This document shows positions 43,614 through 53,307 of a stretch of 64,000 nt of DNA, piece after piece. The stretch lies in contig NZ_JAETZZ010000008.1 in NCBI RefSeq assembly GCF_022627325.1, forward strand, positions 124,001 to 188,000, read 5' to 3'. The translations under genes were made by a program, and so were the position numbers. The notes under the pieces are model-generated. The model was not told the DNA's origin. It did not search any database and saw nothing but the letters and a program-made list of their open reading frames with translations. The first letter of the stretch is position 1. Every line of letters starts with the position of its first letter. The stretch is from Pseudomonas putida. Lineage in GTDB: Bacteria > Pseudomonadota > Gammaproteobacteria > Pseudomonadales > Pseudomonadaceae.

Positions 43614-43784
43614 ATGAACCAGAACATCAAGTACGTCATCAAATACAAGCTCGACGGCGAACGCCGCTGGGACTTCGCCGTCATGTCCGATGCCTCGCAC
43701 GAGCAGGCACTGGAAGCCCTGCGCAAGATCCACGGCGACGACGCCGACAAGATCAGCGAGATCCACGTCAGCAAGGCCCTGTAA
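43614..43784 (+). CDS. Small conserved-type hypothetical protein (56 aa)
   Basis: This short frame starts MNQNIKYVIKYKLDGERRWD and runs for 56 codons to TAA at 43782-43784. A beta-strand-like start and a helix (ASHEQALEALRKIHGDDADKI) suggest a compact alpha/beta fold. It lies 7 bp after the DUF1883 gene and 31 bp before the nitronate monooxygenase gene, probably co-transcribed with both. AAGACCGCC precedes the ATG, a weak ribosome site. Coding is supported by good Pseudomonas codon usage. No function assigned. Confidence 0.65.
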   Translation: MNQNIKYVIKYKLDGERRWDFAVMSDASHEQALEALRKIHGDDADKISEIHVSKAL

Positions 43785-43815
43785 AAACCGCTGGGAAAAC
43801 CGCTGGGAGAACTGC

Positions 43816-44892
43816 ATGAGCAACTGGCCCGACCGTCGTATTCTCGATCTGCTGGGCATCGAGTTGCCCATTCTCCAGGCGCCCATGGCCGGCGCCAGCG
43901 GCTCGGCTCTGGCCATCGCCGTGGCCAACGCCGGGGGCCTGGGCGCCCTGCCCTGCGCCATGCTTACCGGCGAGCAGGTGCGCGACGAGATCGCAGCCTT
44001 TCGCAGCGCTTGCCCGAGCGCCCCGCTGAACCTGAATTTCTTCTGCCACCAGCCGCCAGCCCCTGACGTCGACCGCGACAAGCGCTGGAAGCTGGCACTC
44101 AAGCCGTACTACACCGAACTGGGCGCCGACTTCGAGGCTCCCACCCCGGTGTCCAACCGCGCCCCCTTTGACGAGCACAGCTGCCAGTGGGTCGAACAAC
44201 TGCGCCCGGAGGTGGTGAGCTTCCACTTCGGCCTGCCCGACGCTGCGCTGCTGCAGCGTGTGAAAGCAACCGGCGCCAAGGTGCTGTCCAGCGCCACTAC
44301 GGTGGAAGAAGCGCTGTGGTTGGAGGCCAAGGGTTGCGACGCGATCATTGCCATGGGCAGTGAAGCCGGTGGCCATCGCGGCATGTTCCTCAGTGAAGAC
44401 ATCAACAGCCAGATCGGCACCTTCGCCCTGGTGCCGCAGGTTGCCGATGCAGTCGGGGTGCCGGTGATCGCCGCTGGCGGCATCGCTGACCCTCGTGGCC
44501 TGGTTGCCGCGCTGGCCCTGGGGGCCAGCGCCGTGCAAATCGGCACGGCCTACCTGTTCTGCCCGCAGGCCAAGGTGTCTGCAGCCCACCGGCGCGCGCT
44601 GGACAGTGCTTCGGCCAGCGACACGGCCCTGACCAACCTGTTCACCGGGCGCCCGGCACGCGGCATCAACAACCGCGTCATGCGCGAACTGGGGCCGATG
44701 AGTGAACTGGCGCCACGCTTCCCCCTGGCTGGCGGCGCGCTGATGCCGTTGCGGGCAATCACCGATCCACAAGGCAACAGCGACTTCAGCAACTTGTGGG
44801 CAGGGCAAGCGTTGCGGCTGGGCAAAGCGATGCCGGCTGAACAGCTGACCCGGGAAATTGCAGAGAGGGCGTTGACGCTGATTGGCCGTTAG
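43816..44892 (+). CDS. Nitronate monooxygenase (NPD-like FMN enzyme)
   Basis: The 358-residue TIM-barrel flavoprotein has LLGIELPILQAPMAGASGSALAIAVANAGGLGALPCAMLT, the N-terminal motif of class I nitronate monooxygenases, IIAMGSEAGGHRGMF with the catalytic His, and VPVIAAGGIADPRGLVAALALGASAVQIGTAYLFC for FMN phosphate binding. It oxidises propionate 3-nitronate and other alkyl nitronates, a detoxification role. The correct start is ATG 43816; the longer frame passes through the upstream small gene. Confidence 0.9.
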   Translation: MSNWPDRRILDLLGIELPILQAPMAGASGSALAIAVANAGGLGALPCAMLTGEQVRDEIAAFRSACPSAPLNLNFFCHQPPAPDVDRDKRWKLALKPYYTELGADFEAPTPVSNRAPFDEHSCQWVEQLRPEVVSFHFGLPDAALLQRVKATGAKVLSSATTVEEALWLEAKGCDAIIAMGSEAGGHRGMFLSEDINSQIGTFALVPQVADAVGVPVIAAGGIADPRGLVAALALGASAVQIGTAYLFCPQAKVSAAHRRALDSASASDTALTNLFTGRPARGINNRVMRELGPMSELAPRFPLAGGALMPLRAITDPQGNSDFSNLWAGQALRLGKAMPAEQLTREIAERALTLIGR

Positions 44893-44976
44893 CCACTGAC
44901 CTGGGGTGCCGCCCCTGAAGGGATTGCGCCAATTTCAGCTATCAAGCCAGGCAGCACCTTCCGGCTTCAGGGCTAT

Positions 44977-45000
44977 CGCTATATAGTTACCGCTATAACG
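44977..45000. promoter_or_regulatory. ModE-type operator upstream of modA
   Basis: CGCTATA-N10-TATAACG is a near-perfect dyad 29 bp before modA and matches the form of molybdate-responsive ModE boxes (CGnTATA half-sites). ModE bound to molybdate would repress modABC. modE itself is not in the window. Confidence 0.65.
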
Positions 45001-45017
45001 ACAACCTGCACTCCTAA

Positions 45018-45787
<770 letters not shown>

Positions 45788-45788
<1 letters not shown>

Positions 45789-46468
45789 TGCCACTGGACG
45801 CCAGTGACCTGGGTGCCATCTGGCTGACCGTCAAGCTGGCCAGCCTGACCACCCTGATCTTGCTGCTCATCGGCACGCCCATCGCCTGGTGGCTGGCGCG
45901 TACGCGCTCTTGGCTGCGCGGGCCCGTGGGCGCAGTGGTGGCGCTGCCGCTGGTGCTGCCGCCGACAGTGATCGGGTTTTACCTGCTGATCGCCCTCGGC
46001 CCGCATGGCTGGATAGGCCAGGCCACCGAGGCGCTGGGCCTGGGCAGCGTGGTGTTCAGTTTCACTGGCCTGGTGATCGGCTCGACGGTGTACTCCCTGC
46101 CGTTCGTGGTGCAACCGCTGCAGAACGCCTTCGCTGCCATCGGCCAGCGCCCGCTGGAAGTCGCCGCGACCTTGCGCGCCAGCCCGTGGGACACCTTCGT
46201 ACATGTGGTGCTGCCGCTGGCACGGCCTGGTTTCATCACCGCCAGCATCCTTGGTTTTGCCCACACCGTAGGCGAGTTTGGTGTGGTGCTGATGATTGGC
46301 GGCAACATCCCTGACAAGACCCGCGTGGTCTCGGTGCAGATCTTCGATCACGTCGAGGCCATGGAATACACGCAAGCCCACTGGCTGGCCGGTGCCATGC
46401 TGGTGTTCTCGTTCCTGGTGCTGCTCCTGCTGTACGCAGGGCGCCGAGGCAAGCCTGGCTGGAGCTGA
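45788..46468 (+). CDS. modB: Molybdate ABC transporter, permease
   Basis: The 226-residue inner-membrane protein has about five helices and the permease EAA loop around [35 protein letters not shown], which contacts the ATPase. [22 protein letters not shown] is typical of ModB. It forms the channel with ModC for molybdate uptake. It overlaps modA by 1 bp and is followed by modC after 1 bp. Confidence 0.95.
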
Positions 46469-46469
46469 A

Positions 46470-47561
46470 ATGAGCGGATCGATTGTGGCGCGCATCAAGC
46501 TTGCGCGTGACGACTTCACCTTGGATGTCGACCTGCAACTGCCAGGGCGCGGCATCAGCGCCCTGTTCGGCCATTCCGGCTCGGGCAAAACCTCGTGCCT
46601 GCGCTGCCTGGCCGGCCTGGAAAGGGCCGCGAGCGCCTATATCGAGGTCAATGGTGAAGTCTGGGAAGACAGTGCGCGCAACTACTTCCAGGCGCCCCAC
46701 CTGCGGCCGGTCGGCTACGTGTTTCAGGAGGCCAGCCTGTTCCCGCATTTGTCGGTGCGCGGCAACCTGGCGTTCGGCTGGCGGCGAATTGCACCAGGCG
46801 AGCGCAAGGTCAACCTCGACCAGGCCTGCCAACTGCTGGGCATCGGCCATCTGCTCGAGCGCAGGCCGGCAACCCTGTCGGGCGGCGAGGCTCAGCGTGT
46901 GGGTATCGCCCGGGCGCTGCTCAGCAGCCCGCGCCTGTTATTGATGGATGAGCCCCTGGCCGCACTGGACGGGCCGCGCAAGCGCGAGATCCTGCCCTAC
47001 CTGGAGCGCCTGCACGATGAACTGGACGTTCCCGTGATCTACGTCAGCCATGCCCAGGACGAAGTGGCGCGGCTGGCCGACCACCTGGTGCTGCTGGAGC
47101 AAGGCAGGGCAACGGCCAGCGGCCCGATTGGGCAAACCCTCGCGCGCCTGGACCTGTCGCTGGCCCAGGGCGACGATGCCGGCGCGGTATTAGAGGGCGT
47201 GGTGGTTGACCACGACGCCCATTACGGCTTGCTCGACCTGCGCCTGCCTGGCAGTGAAGCGCCGTTGCTGCGCATTGCCTACCCGGCGCACGAAACGGGC
47301 AGCACCTTGCGGGTCAAGATTCAGGCCCGCGACGTCAGCCTGACGCTATCGCCAGATGGCGCCTCCAGCATCCTTAACCGGCTGGCCGTGCGGGTGCGTG
47401 ACGTGCACCCGGCAGACAACCCGGCGCATGTGCTCGTCAGCCTGGATGCCGGCGGCAATGCCCTGCTGGCGCGCATCACCCGCTTCTCGGCGGACCAGCT
47501 CGGCCTGCATCCGGGGCAGGCGTTGATCGCGCAAATAAAGTCGGTAGCGCTATTGGGCTGA
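46470..47561 (+). CDS. modC: Molybdate ABC transporter, ATP-binding protein
   Basis: The 363-residue ATPase has Walker [10 protein letters not shown] at about 31-39, a Q-loop, the ABC signature [15 protein letters not shown] and Walker [12 protein letters not shown], then a C-terminal molybdate-binding TOBE domain (from ~290, [12 protein letters not shown]). It powers molybdate import. The ATG at 46470 is 1 bp after the modB stop; the longer frame reads into modB. It is the last gene of the mod operon. Confidence 0.95.
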   Translation: MSGSIVARIKLARDDFTLDVDLQLPGRGISALFGHSGSGKTSCLRCLAGLERAASAYIEVNGEVWEDSARNYFQAPHLRPVGYVFQEASLFPHLSVRGNLAFGWRRIAPGERKVNLDQACQLLGIGHLLERRPATLSGGEAQRVGIARALLSSPRLLLMDEPLAALDGPRKREILPYLERLHDELDVPVIYVSHAQDEVARLADHLVLLEQGRATASGPIGQTLARLDLSLAQGDDAGAVLEGVVVDHDAHYGLLDLRLPGSEAPLLRIAYPAHETGSTLRVKIQARDVSLTLSPDGASSILNRLAVRVRDVHPADNPAHVLVSLDAGGNALLARITRFSADQLGLHPGQALIAQIKSVALLG

Positions 47562-47618
47562 GCATCACTCGCGCGGCCGCTGTCCATTGATCAGTGACCT
47601 GATCGAGGCCTGCCGCCC

Positions 47619-48641
47619 ATGCTTGACTGCACCTTACCCGCCAGCCTGCATTACGTTGACGATAGCCAGCCCGGCCTGAGCCGGCGCCGCTGGCGCGACC
47701 GTTTCATCTACCTCGATGCCCAAGGCCAGCGGGTGCGCGACAGCGAAACCCTGGCGCGCATCGCCGCCCTGGTGATCCCGCCAGCCTACACCGACGTGTG
47801 GATTTGCGCCGACCCGCAAGGCCACCTGCAAGCCACAGGGCGCGATGCGCGTGGCCGCAAGCAATACCGCTACCACGCCCAGTGGCGTGAGCTGCGCGAT
47901 CAACACAAATATGGACGCATGCTGGCCTTCGCCCAGGCATTGCCCAAGCTTCGCGCACAGCTGGAGACCCACCTGGCGCGCCCGGGGCTGGACCGGGAGA
48001 AGGTAATGGCACTGGTGGTCAGCCTGCTGGACCACACACTGATTCGCATCGGCAATCAGCGCTATTTGCGCGACAACAAATCCTACGGCCTGACCACGCT
48101 GCGCAACCGCCATGTGAAGGTCGAGGGCAGCACCATCCGCTTCCAGTTCCGCGGCAAGCGCGGCGTGGAACACAATGTCACCCTGCGCGACCGACGCCTG
48201 GCCAACCTGCTCAAACGTTGCATGGAGCTGCCGGGCCAAGCGCTGTTCCAGTACCTGGACGAAGAAGGCCAGCGGCACAGCATTGGGTCGAGTGAGATCA
48301 ACCAGTTCCTGCAGCAACTGACCGGTGCCGATTTCACTGCCAAGGATTACCGCACCTGGGCAGGTAGCAGCCTGGCGCTGAGCCTGCTCAGGCCGCTGGC
48401 CTGGGAGCCGGAAAGCGAGGCCAAGCGCCAGGTTGCGAGTATCGTCAAGCAGGTGGCCGCGCGCCTGGGCAACACGCCGGCCGTATGCAGGCGCTGCTAT
48501 ATCCACCCTGCCGTGCTGGAGCATTACGCGTTGGGACGCCTGGCAGAGCTTCCTGGCCGCCGCGTGCGCAAGGGCCTTGATCCCGAAGAAGTGGCATTGC
48601 TGTTGTTTCTGCAGGCACTGGAGCAAGCACAAGCCAATTGA
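47619..48641 (+). CDS. DNA topoisomerase IB
   Basis: The 340-residue poxvirus-like enzyme has LPASLHYVDDSQPGLSRRRWRDRFIYLDAQG at the N-terminus, IPPAYTDVWICADPQGHLQATGRDARGRKQYRYHAQWRELRDQHKYGRM, RIGNQRYLRDNKSYGLTTLRNRHV, FRGKRGVEH, DYRTWAGS and the active-site Tyr in VCRRCYIHPAVLEHY. It nicks and reseals one strand to relax supercoils without ATP. It follows modC by 57 bp on the same strand but is functionally unrelated. Confidence 0.92.
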   Translation: MLDCTLPASLHYVDDSQPGLSRRRWRDRFIYLDAQGQRVRDSETLARIAALVIPPAYTDVWICADPQGHLQATGRDARGRKQYRYHAQWRELRDQHKYGRMLAFAQALPKLRAQLETHLARPGLDREKVMALVVSLLDHTLIRIGNQRYLRDNKSYGLTTLRNRHVKVEGSTIRFQFRGKRGVEHNVTLRDRRLANLLKRCMELPGQALFQYLDEEGQRHSIGSSEINQFLQQLTGADFTAKDYRTWAGSSLALSLLRPLAWEPESEAKRQVASIVKQVAARLGNTPAVCRRCYIHPAVLEHYALGRLAELPGRRVRKGLDPEEVALLLFLQALEQAQAN

Positions 48642-48893
48642 ACGAGCCTATACCTGTAATCATGCAGAGAAATTTCCCATTAAGGCCGAAGCGCCCTATC
48701 CTTGCCACCGAGCACCTTCGCCGGACGCTTACCCGCGTTTCACCACGGCACCTGCAACTAAAGACACACAACAGAATTTGCTTTACGGGGAATTAATATC
48801 CGCCGAAAGCGTCTTTAATGAGAAGGAAGAGGGACAGGCTCCCACCACTGCGGCACTTGCCGGGTGGATTTCGATACCACCAAGGAGAACTAC

Positions 48894-49085
48894 ATGCTGA
48901 TACTCACCCGTAAGGTTGGCGAAAGCATCGTCATCAACGATGACATCAAAGTCACCATTCTGGGCGTCAAGGGGATGCAGGTGAGGATTGGCATTGATGC
49001 ACCAAAAGATGTCCAGGTGCACCGTGAAGAAATCTTCAAGCGTATCCAGGCCGGTAGCCCGGCGCCGGAAAAGCACGACGATTAA
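48894..49085 (+). CDS. rsmE: CsrA/RsmA-family post-transcriptional regulator, RsmE-like
   Basis: The 63-residue protein [20 protein letters not shown] has the CsrA beta-strand core, [22 protein letters not shown] with the RNA-contacting VHREEI, and the AGSPAPEK tail that is closer to RsmE than to RsmA or RsmI. It binds GGA loops at ribosome sites as a dimer and is titrated by RsmX/Y/Z RNAs. The ATG at 48894 follows AAGGAGA, itself a GGA site, and GGA triplets occur upstream near 48826-48835, so autoregulation is likely. The placement near modABC agrees with my memory of rsmE in P. putida. Confidence 0.9.
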   Translation: MLILTRKVGESIVINDDIKVTILGVKGMQVRIGIDAPKDVQVHREEIFKRIQAGSPAPEKHDD

Positions 49086-49153
49086 CACTGATTGCGACAC
49101 TTCAAGCCGCACGGACGCGCTTGATCGATTGCGTACCTACCGCAGCCCGAGCC

Positions 49154-49507
49154 TCAGGCGCCAAGCAGCTCGCGCACTTTGGCGATCAACTTGTCCACGT
49201 CGAACGGTTTGTCGAACGCCGCAGCGAACAGCTCCGGGCGTCCTTGGCTGGCCTGCGCGCCACTCATCAGGATCACAGGGAGGTCGGGCAACTGCAGCTC
49301 TTTGCGAATAGCCAGCACCAGCTCTTCGCCGTTGAGCACCGGCATCATGTAGTCGGTGATCACCAGATCCACGCGTTTTTCCTGTAACGCTTCCAGGGCC
49401 TTGCGCCCATTGCTCGCCTTTTCTACCAGAAAGCCTTCGTCCTCCAGGGCAAAGCCCAGGATATCGGCGATCAGGTATTCGTCATCGACGATCAGAATAG
49501 TGTTCAT
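49154..49507 (-). CDS. Single-domain response regulator
   Basis: The 117-residue receiver-only protein MNTILIVDDEYLIADILGFALEDEGF has the acidic pair DD9-10, the phospho-acceptor Asp in LVITDYMMPVLNG (near 53), the Ser/Thr of LMSGA (near 83) and the Lys of FDKPFD (near 105). There is no output domain, so it works by protein contact. It is the last gene of a three-gene unit with a KaiC-like ATPase (10 bp gap) and a PAS histidine kinase. ATG 49507 was chosen since the longer frame reads into the kaiC-like gene. Confidence 0.92.
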   Translation of the reverse strand: MNTILIVDDEYLIADILGFALEDEGFLVEKASNGRKALEALQEKRVDLVITDYMMPVLNGEELVLAIRKELQLPDLPVILMSGAQASQGRPELFAAAFDKPFDVDKLIAKVRELLGA

Positions 49508-49517
49508 CCGCCGCCCT

Positions 49518-50963
49518 TCACCCGCTGCCTTGGGGCACGGGCGTACCCGAGAGCACACCGGATGCGCCCTCGAAAGCCTTGTGCAGGTGAATGCCCTGCG
49601 GGCCGATATGCAACTCATGCAGCGCAGGGTCGTGATGGCTGTCGCGCACCTTGAGCACTGACAACATGCGCCGCAGTTGCGAATCCAGTTCGACAAAACG
49701 CATCAATAACAGGTTATCGACGATGCTCGACAGGTCGGGAGCCGGGGCGGTGATTTCCGCGCCAAACAGGTCGCGCATCTCCCAGGTGAGCATGACGCTG
49801 ACATCGCGTGCGCGCAGCTCGCCAGTCAAGGCGCGGAAAAACGCATTGAGCCGTGCCGGATCAGTCGCCAGGCGGCTGAATGCGCCCAGGCTGTCGATCA
49901 GCACACGCTTGCTACCCTGCTGCTGGACTTGTTCCAACAGGCGGGCACCGACCTGGTCGAGCAAGCCCTCGGTCGTCGGTTGCCAGCTCAGTTGCAAAGC
50001 ACCTTGCCGCTCCAGCGCGTCGAAGTCGTAACCCAAGGAAGCGGCCTTCAGGCGTACCCTGGCAGGTGTTTCATAGAAGCCGAAATGCAGCGCAGGGCTT
50101 TCGGCGGTTGCTGCGCCAAGAAAGGCCAGGCCCAGCGACGTCTTGCCTGCACCGGAGGGGCCCATCAACAAACTCACCGAACCACTGGCCAGCCCGCCGC
50201 CCAACATTTCATCCAGCGCGGTTACGCCCGAGGTCACCTGGCTCAGCGTGGCCGAACCCAGCTGGCTGGGGTGGCTGTACAGCGCTTCCAGGCGCGGGTA
50301 AACATGGATCCCGTCCTCGTCGATCAGGCATTCATGGCGCCCGGACAGTGCCCCGCTACCCCGCGTCTTGCGCAGTTGCACATGGCGCACGGCGCGGCTA
50401 CCCAGCAACTGTTCCCCCAGTTCGATCACGCCATCGACCATGGTGTGCTCGGGGCTGCCTTCATCGAGCCGGGCACTGGTCAGCAGCAGCACGGTACAGC
50501 CGGCAAAAGCGGCATGCCCCTGCAGTTCAGAAACGAACTTCTTGGTATCCAGTGTGGTTTCCGCGCGGACCCTGGCATTGAGCAGGCCGTCGACGATCAG
50601 CAGGCTGGCTTGCTGCCGGGCAATTTCCTGGCGGAGCAATTTGACCACCGCATCGAGCCCCTCCTTTTCGAGGGTATCGAAGGCACTGACGAACTGGATC
50701 TGGTCACCGATCAGCGCCGAGTCGAAGAACCCCATGGTCGCCAGATACTGAAAAAGCCGTTCATGGGACTCGCTGAGCAGGGTGGCAACCAACACTCGTC
50801 CACCCGTGCGTACATGACCACATGCCAACTGGTTGGCGAGGATGGTCTTGCCCGCGCCAGGTGGGCCCTGAACGATGTAGGAGCCGCCTGCGACCAGGCC
50901 GCCCTTGAGCAAGGCATCGAGCCCTTCGATCCCCGTCAACAGCCGCTTGAGTGCCTGAACCAT
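49518..50963 (-). CDS. KaiC-like tandem RecA-fold ATPase
   Basis: The 481-residue protein has two KaiC domains. Domain 1 has Walker A GPPGAGKT at 33-40; domain 2 has GPSGAGKT at 268-275. The domain 2 end (LLLMRFVELDSQLRRMLSVLKVRDSHHD) closely follows cyanobacterial KaiC CII. The CII phosphosite region reads DLSSIVDN, so Ser412-Ser413 replace the Ser-Thr pair. The CII Glu-Glu pair reads Glu298-Thr299, so the second Glu, the proposed general base, is missing. There is no KaiA or KaiB gene nearby. The PAS kinase gene lies 5 bp upstream and the receiver gene 10 bp downstream, so it is probably the core of a signalling complex. Confidence 0.9.
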   Translation of the reverse strand: MVQALKRLLTGIEGLDALLKGGLVAGGSYIVQGPPGAGKTILANQLACGHVRTGGRVLVATLLSESHERLFQYLATMGFFDSALIGDQIQFVSAFDTLEKEGLDAVVKLLRQEIARQQASLLIVDGLLNARVRAETTLDTKKFVSELQGHAAFAGCTVLLLTSARLDEGSPEHTMVDGVIELGEQLLGSRAVRHVQLRKTRGSGALSGRHECLIDEDGIHVYPRLEALYSHPSQLGSATLSQVTSGVTALDEMLGGGLASGSVSLLMGPSGAGKTSLGLAFLGAATAESPALHFGFYETPARVRLKAASLGYDFDALERQGALQLSWQPTTEGLLDQVGARLLEQVQQQGSKRVLIDSLGAFSRLATDPARLNAFFRALTGELRARDVSVMLTWEMRDLFGAEITAPAPDLSSIVDNLLLMRFVELDSQLRRMLSVLKVRDSHHDPALHELHIGPQGIHLHKAFEGASGVLSGTPVPQGSG

Positions 50964-50968
50964 GGGAG

Positions 50969-52129
50969 TTACCTGTGGGATTGAGGGGCCGCAGCGTGCT
51001 CCGACGCCGGCAGGTAGAGGCGCATGCAGGTGCCCTTGCCGACCGTACTTTGCACAGAGATTGCGCCGTTGCTTTGCTTGGCAAAGCCGTAGGCCTGACT
51101 GAGCCCGAGACCTGTACCCTTGCCAAAAGGCTTGGTGGTGAAAAATGGCTCGAAGATGCGTGGCAGCACGTGGGAGTCGATGCCAGCACCGGAGTCGCGC
51201 ACTTCAAAGCACACGAACGTGCCGTGCAGCCCGTCTACTTCGCCCGTGAGCTCGACCGCATCAAGCGCAATACAGATCGTGCCGCGCTCACCGACGGCAT
51301 CGCGGGCATTGAACAGCAAATTGAGCAGTACCATCTGCAACTGCCCGGCATCCACCTCGATCACAGGCAGGTCAGGTTGCAGGTGCTCTTGCAGTTCGAT
51401 ATCGCTCGGCAAGGCGTGCTCCAGCAAACTGCGCGTGGAAGCCAGTACCGTAGCGGGCGCCACCACCGTGACATCCATCTGCCGATGCCTGGCGAACGTC
51501 AGCAGTTGCTGCGTCAGCTCGGTACCACGCTGGCCTGCATCCAGGATGTGCTCCAGCATACGCTGCACACGCACCGGGTCCGGGCTGTTCAGTGCCAGCT
51601 TGGCCGAACTCATGATGATGGTGAGCAGGTTGTTGAAGTCGTGCGCCAATCCGCCCGTCAATTGGCCCAGCGCCTCGAGCTTTTGCGCCTGGAACAGCTG
51701 GGCACGCATGGCGTCCAGTTGCAGTGCCGATTCGCGCCGGTCGGTAATATCGCGCGTGACCTTGGCTAGGCCAATGATCTGTCCCAGATCATCGCGGATC
51801 ACATCGAGGGCGGCCAACGCCCAGAATTGCGTACCGTCCTTGCGTACCCGCCAGCCCTCATCTTGCGCCACGCCCAGCTCGAGGGCTTGCTTGAGCAGAT
51901 AGTCAGGGCGCCCTTCAGCGCGGTCTTGGGGTGTGAAGAACAGCGAGAAATGCCGGCCTATCACCTCGTCGGCACGGTAGCCCTTGATCCGTTCAGCGCC
52001 GGCATTCCACGACACCACGTGGCCAGAAGGGTCGAGCATGTAGATGGCATAGTCCACCACAGCCTGCACCAGCTGCTCGTAGCGGTTGGCGGTCATTGCA
52101 GGTGGGGCGATGCAGTCGGCTGAAACCAT
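50969..52129 (-). CDS. PAS-domain sensor histidine kinase
   Basis: The 386-residue cytosolic kinase has a PAS domain at ~18-130 (VDYAIYMLDPSGHVVSWNAGAERIKGYRADEVIGRHFSLFF, with KVTRDITDRR at its end), a HisKA segment with the phosphorylated His163 in GGLAHDFNNLLT, and a HATPase with NARDAV, DSGAGI and GTGLGLS. There are no membrane helices. The signal is unknown; a heme or flavin in the PAS pocket cannot be judged. It begins the kinase/KaiC-like/receiver operon. GTGGAG lies 8 bp before ATG 52129; a later ATG at 52096 lacks a ribosome site. Confidence 0.92.
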   Translation of the reverse strand: MVSADCIAPPAMTANRYEQLVQAVVDYAIYMLDPSGHVVSWNAGAERIKGYRADEVIGRHFSLFFTPQDRAEGRPDYLLKQALELGVAQDEGWRVRKDGTQFWALAALDVIRDDLGQIIGLAKVTRDITDRRESALQLDAMRAQLFQAQKLEALGQLTGGLAHDFNNLLTIIMSSAKLALNSPDPVRVQRMLEHILDAGQRGTELTQQLLTFARHRQMDVTVVAPATVLASTRSLLEHALPSDIELQEHLQPDLPVIEVDAGQLQMVLLNLLFNARDAVGERGTICIALDAVELTGEVDGLHGTFVCFEVRDSGAGIDSHVLPRIFEPFFTTKPFGKGTGLGLSQAYGFAKQSNGAISVQSTVGKGTCMRLYLPASEHAAAPQSHR

Positions 52130-52427
52130 GCAAACTCCACTGGCACAGCGGTTGGGCGGTAATGAGTGCGGCCAGCGTAGCCTCAGGCATGGGCGGACGA
52201 TGCACCCGTTAGCACGATGATGGCTGGCTAAGTACGCAGACGCTGCACTTATTGGATCCAGTAAGGAACGGCACAGTGGCCTAATGACAGCGAGGTGTCA
52301 ATCGCCTGTGCAAATGCCACCCACTCCTTTGATCATAGGCGCTATGGTTGACTCAACTATAACAATGGGTTATAAAGCGCGCCTGATTACCAGCGCCTCT
52401 GCTCAGAGGCGTGCCGGTTTCAAGCGT

Positions 52428-52512
52428 GCGAGTGTGGTGGAATTGGTATACACAGCAGACTTAAAATCTGTCGGCGTGAGCCTTGCGGGTTCGAGTCCCG
52501 CCACTCGCACCA
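52428..52512 (+). tRNA. tRNA-Leu (TAA)
   Basis: The 85-nt cloverleaf has acceptor GCGAGTG/CACTCGC, anticodon arm CAGACTTAAAATCTG with anticodon TAA, a long class II variable arm (TCGGCGTGAGCCTT), T-arm GCGGGTTCGAGTCCCGC and an encoded CCA. It reads UUA/UUG codons. An unusual terminator with an embedded palindrome follows. Confidence 0.95.
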
Positions 52513-52521
52513 TATTCCTCG

Positions 52522-52620
52522 AAAAGGCGCCCTTACGGTGATGCCCGTCAGTCAAGCGACGTGCTGCATAGCAGTCCTGACAACGCCAACTGACCGACAT
52601 TAGCCATACGGCGCCTTTTT
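52522..52620 (+). terminator. tRNA-Leu terminator with a nested ~70-nt palindromic element (copy 2)
   Basis: The outer stem AAAAGGCGCC (52522-52531) pairs with GGCGCCTTTT (52610-52619) followed by more T. The loop carries GGTGATG...CATTAGCC, CGTCAGT/ACTGACCG and an inner CTGC-ATA-GCAG hairpin. It shares CAGTCAAGCGA (52549-52559) and a following CCTGA with the element after galU, in the same order and spacing, while the inner stem sequence differs with compensating changes. Confidence 0.65.
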
Positions 52621-52688
52621 GCTGCCCGGCGGCAATTCGCCATGCAACTGCTAGAGTGGAGTTTGTCTGCACCCACTGGAACGCTACC

Positions 52689-53102
52689 ATGCGCTACTCC
52701 CTGCTTGCTGGTCAACGCGACGTGATCATCCTGGTCGCCCGTGTGCTGTTGATGATCCTCTTCGTCATTTCCGGCTGGGCGAAGCTGACCGGCTTCGAGG
52801 GCACGGTCGGCTACATGACGTCGCTGGGGGCCCCCGCGCCCATGGTTGCCGCAGCGGTCGCCGTGATCATGGAATTCTTCGTCGCCATCATCCTGATCCT
52901 CGGCTTCTATACCCGTCCGCTAGCCTTGCTGTTCGCCCTGTTCGTACTGGGCACCGCGCTGTTGGGGCACCCGTTCTGGAATATGGTCGACCCTGAACGT
53001 GCCGCCAACATGACCCAGTTCCTGAAGAACCTCAGCATCGTTGGCGGTTTGCTGTTGCTGGCGGTGAGCGGCCCCGGGCGATTCTCGCTGGACGGGCGCT
53101 GA
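52689..53102 (+). CDS. DoxX-family membrane protein
   Basis: The 137-residue protein has four helices and the DoxX pattern: VARVLLMILFVISGWAKLTGFEGTVGYMTSLGAPAPMVAAAVAVIMEFFVAIILILGFYTRPLALLFALFVLGTALLGHPFW. DoxX proteins are quinone- or redox-linked membrane proteins involved in oxidative-stress complexes in some bacteria. ATG 52689 was chosen as it begins the conserved part. It converges with the small acidic protein gene, with 1 bp between stops. Confidence 0.88.
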   Translation: MRYSLLAGQRDVIILVARVLLMILFVISGWAKLTGFEGTVGYMTSLGAPAPMVAAAVAVIMEFFVAIILILGFYTRPLALLFALFVLGTALLGHPFWNMVDPERAANMTQFLKNLSIVGGLLLLAVSGPGRFSLDGR

Positions 53103-53103
53103 G

Positions 53104-53307
53104 TCAGTCGTCCAGGTCATCGTGCCAGGCTGGATGGTCGCGCTCGTCATCATCGAGGTCATCGAGGTCATCCAGCAGCGCATCATCCTCTTCGACCTCA
53201 TCCTCGGCCCCCTGCGCATCCGCCTCAGGTTCAAAGCTGTCGTAGAGAAATTCGTGGTCGAGCAGGTGATCGTGTTCAGGCTCGTGCAGGTCGTCTTCGT
53301 CGCGCAT
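53104..53307 (-). CDS. Small acidic hypothetical protein
   Basis: The 67-residue protein starts MRDEDDLHEPEHDHLLDHEF and is extremely acidic, ending in a run of Asp/Glu/Leu (DDALLDDLDDLDDDERDHP). It is probably disordered or metal/protein-binding; such proteins are seen in Pseudomonas without known function. GGGAGCG lies before the ATG. The repeated GAT/GAC codons also create tandem 9-bp-like repeats (ATCGAGGTC on the plus strand near 53151-53170). Confidence 0.6.
   Translation of the reverse strand: MRDEDDLHEPEHDHLLDHEFLYDSFEPEADAQGAEDEVEEDDALLDDLDDLDDDERDHPAWHDDLDD

Noticed and set aside
43786..43809. Tandem AACCGCTGGGA repeat before the nitronate monooxygenase start
   Set aside because: Only two units, and the copies lie in a short spacer; probably a small duplication without function.
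53151..53170. Short tandem ATCGAGGTC repeat
   Set aside because: It is explained by Asp/Glu-rich coding sequence of the small acidic protein on the minus strand.
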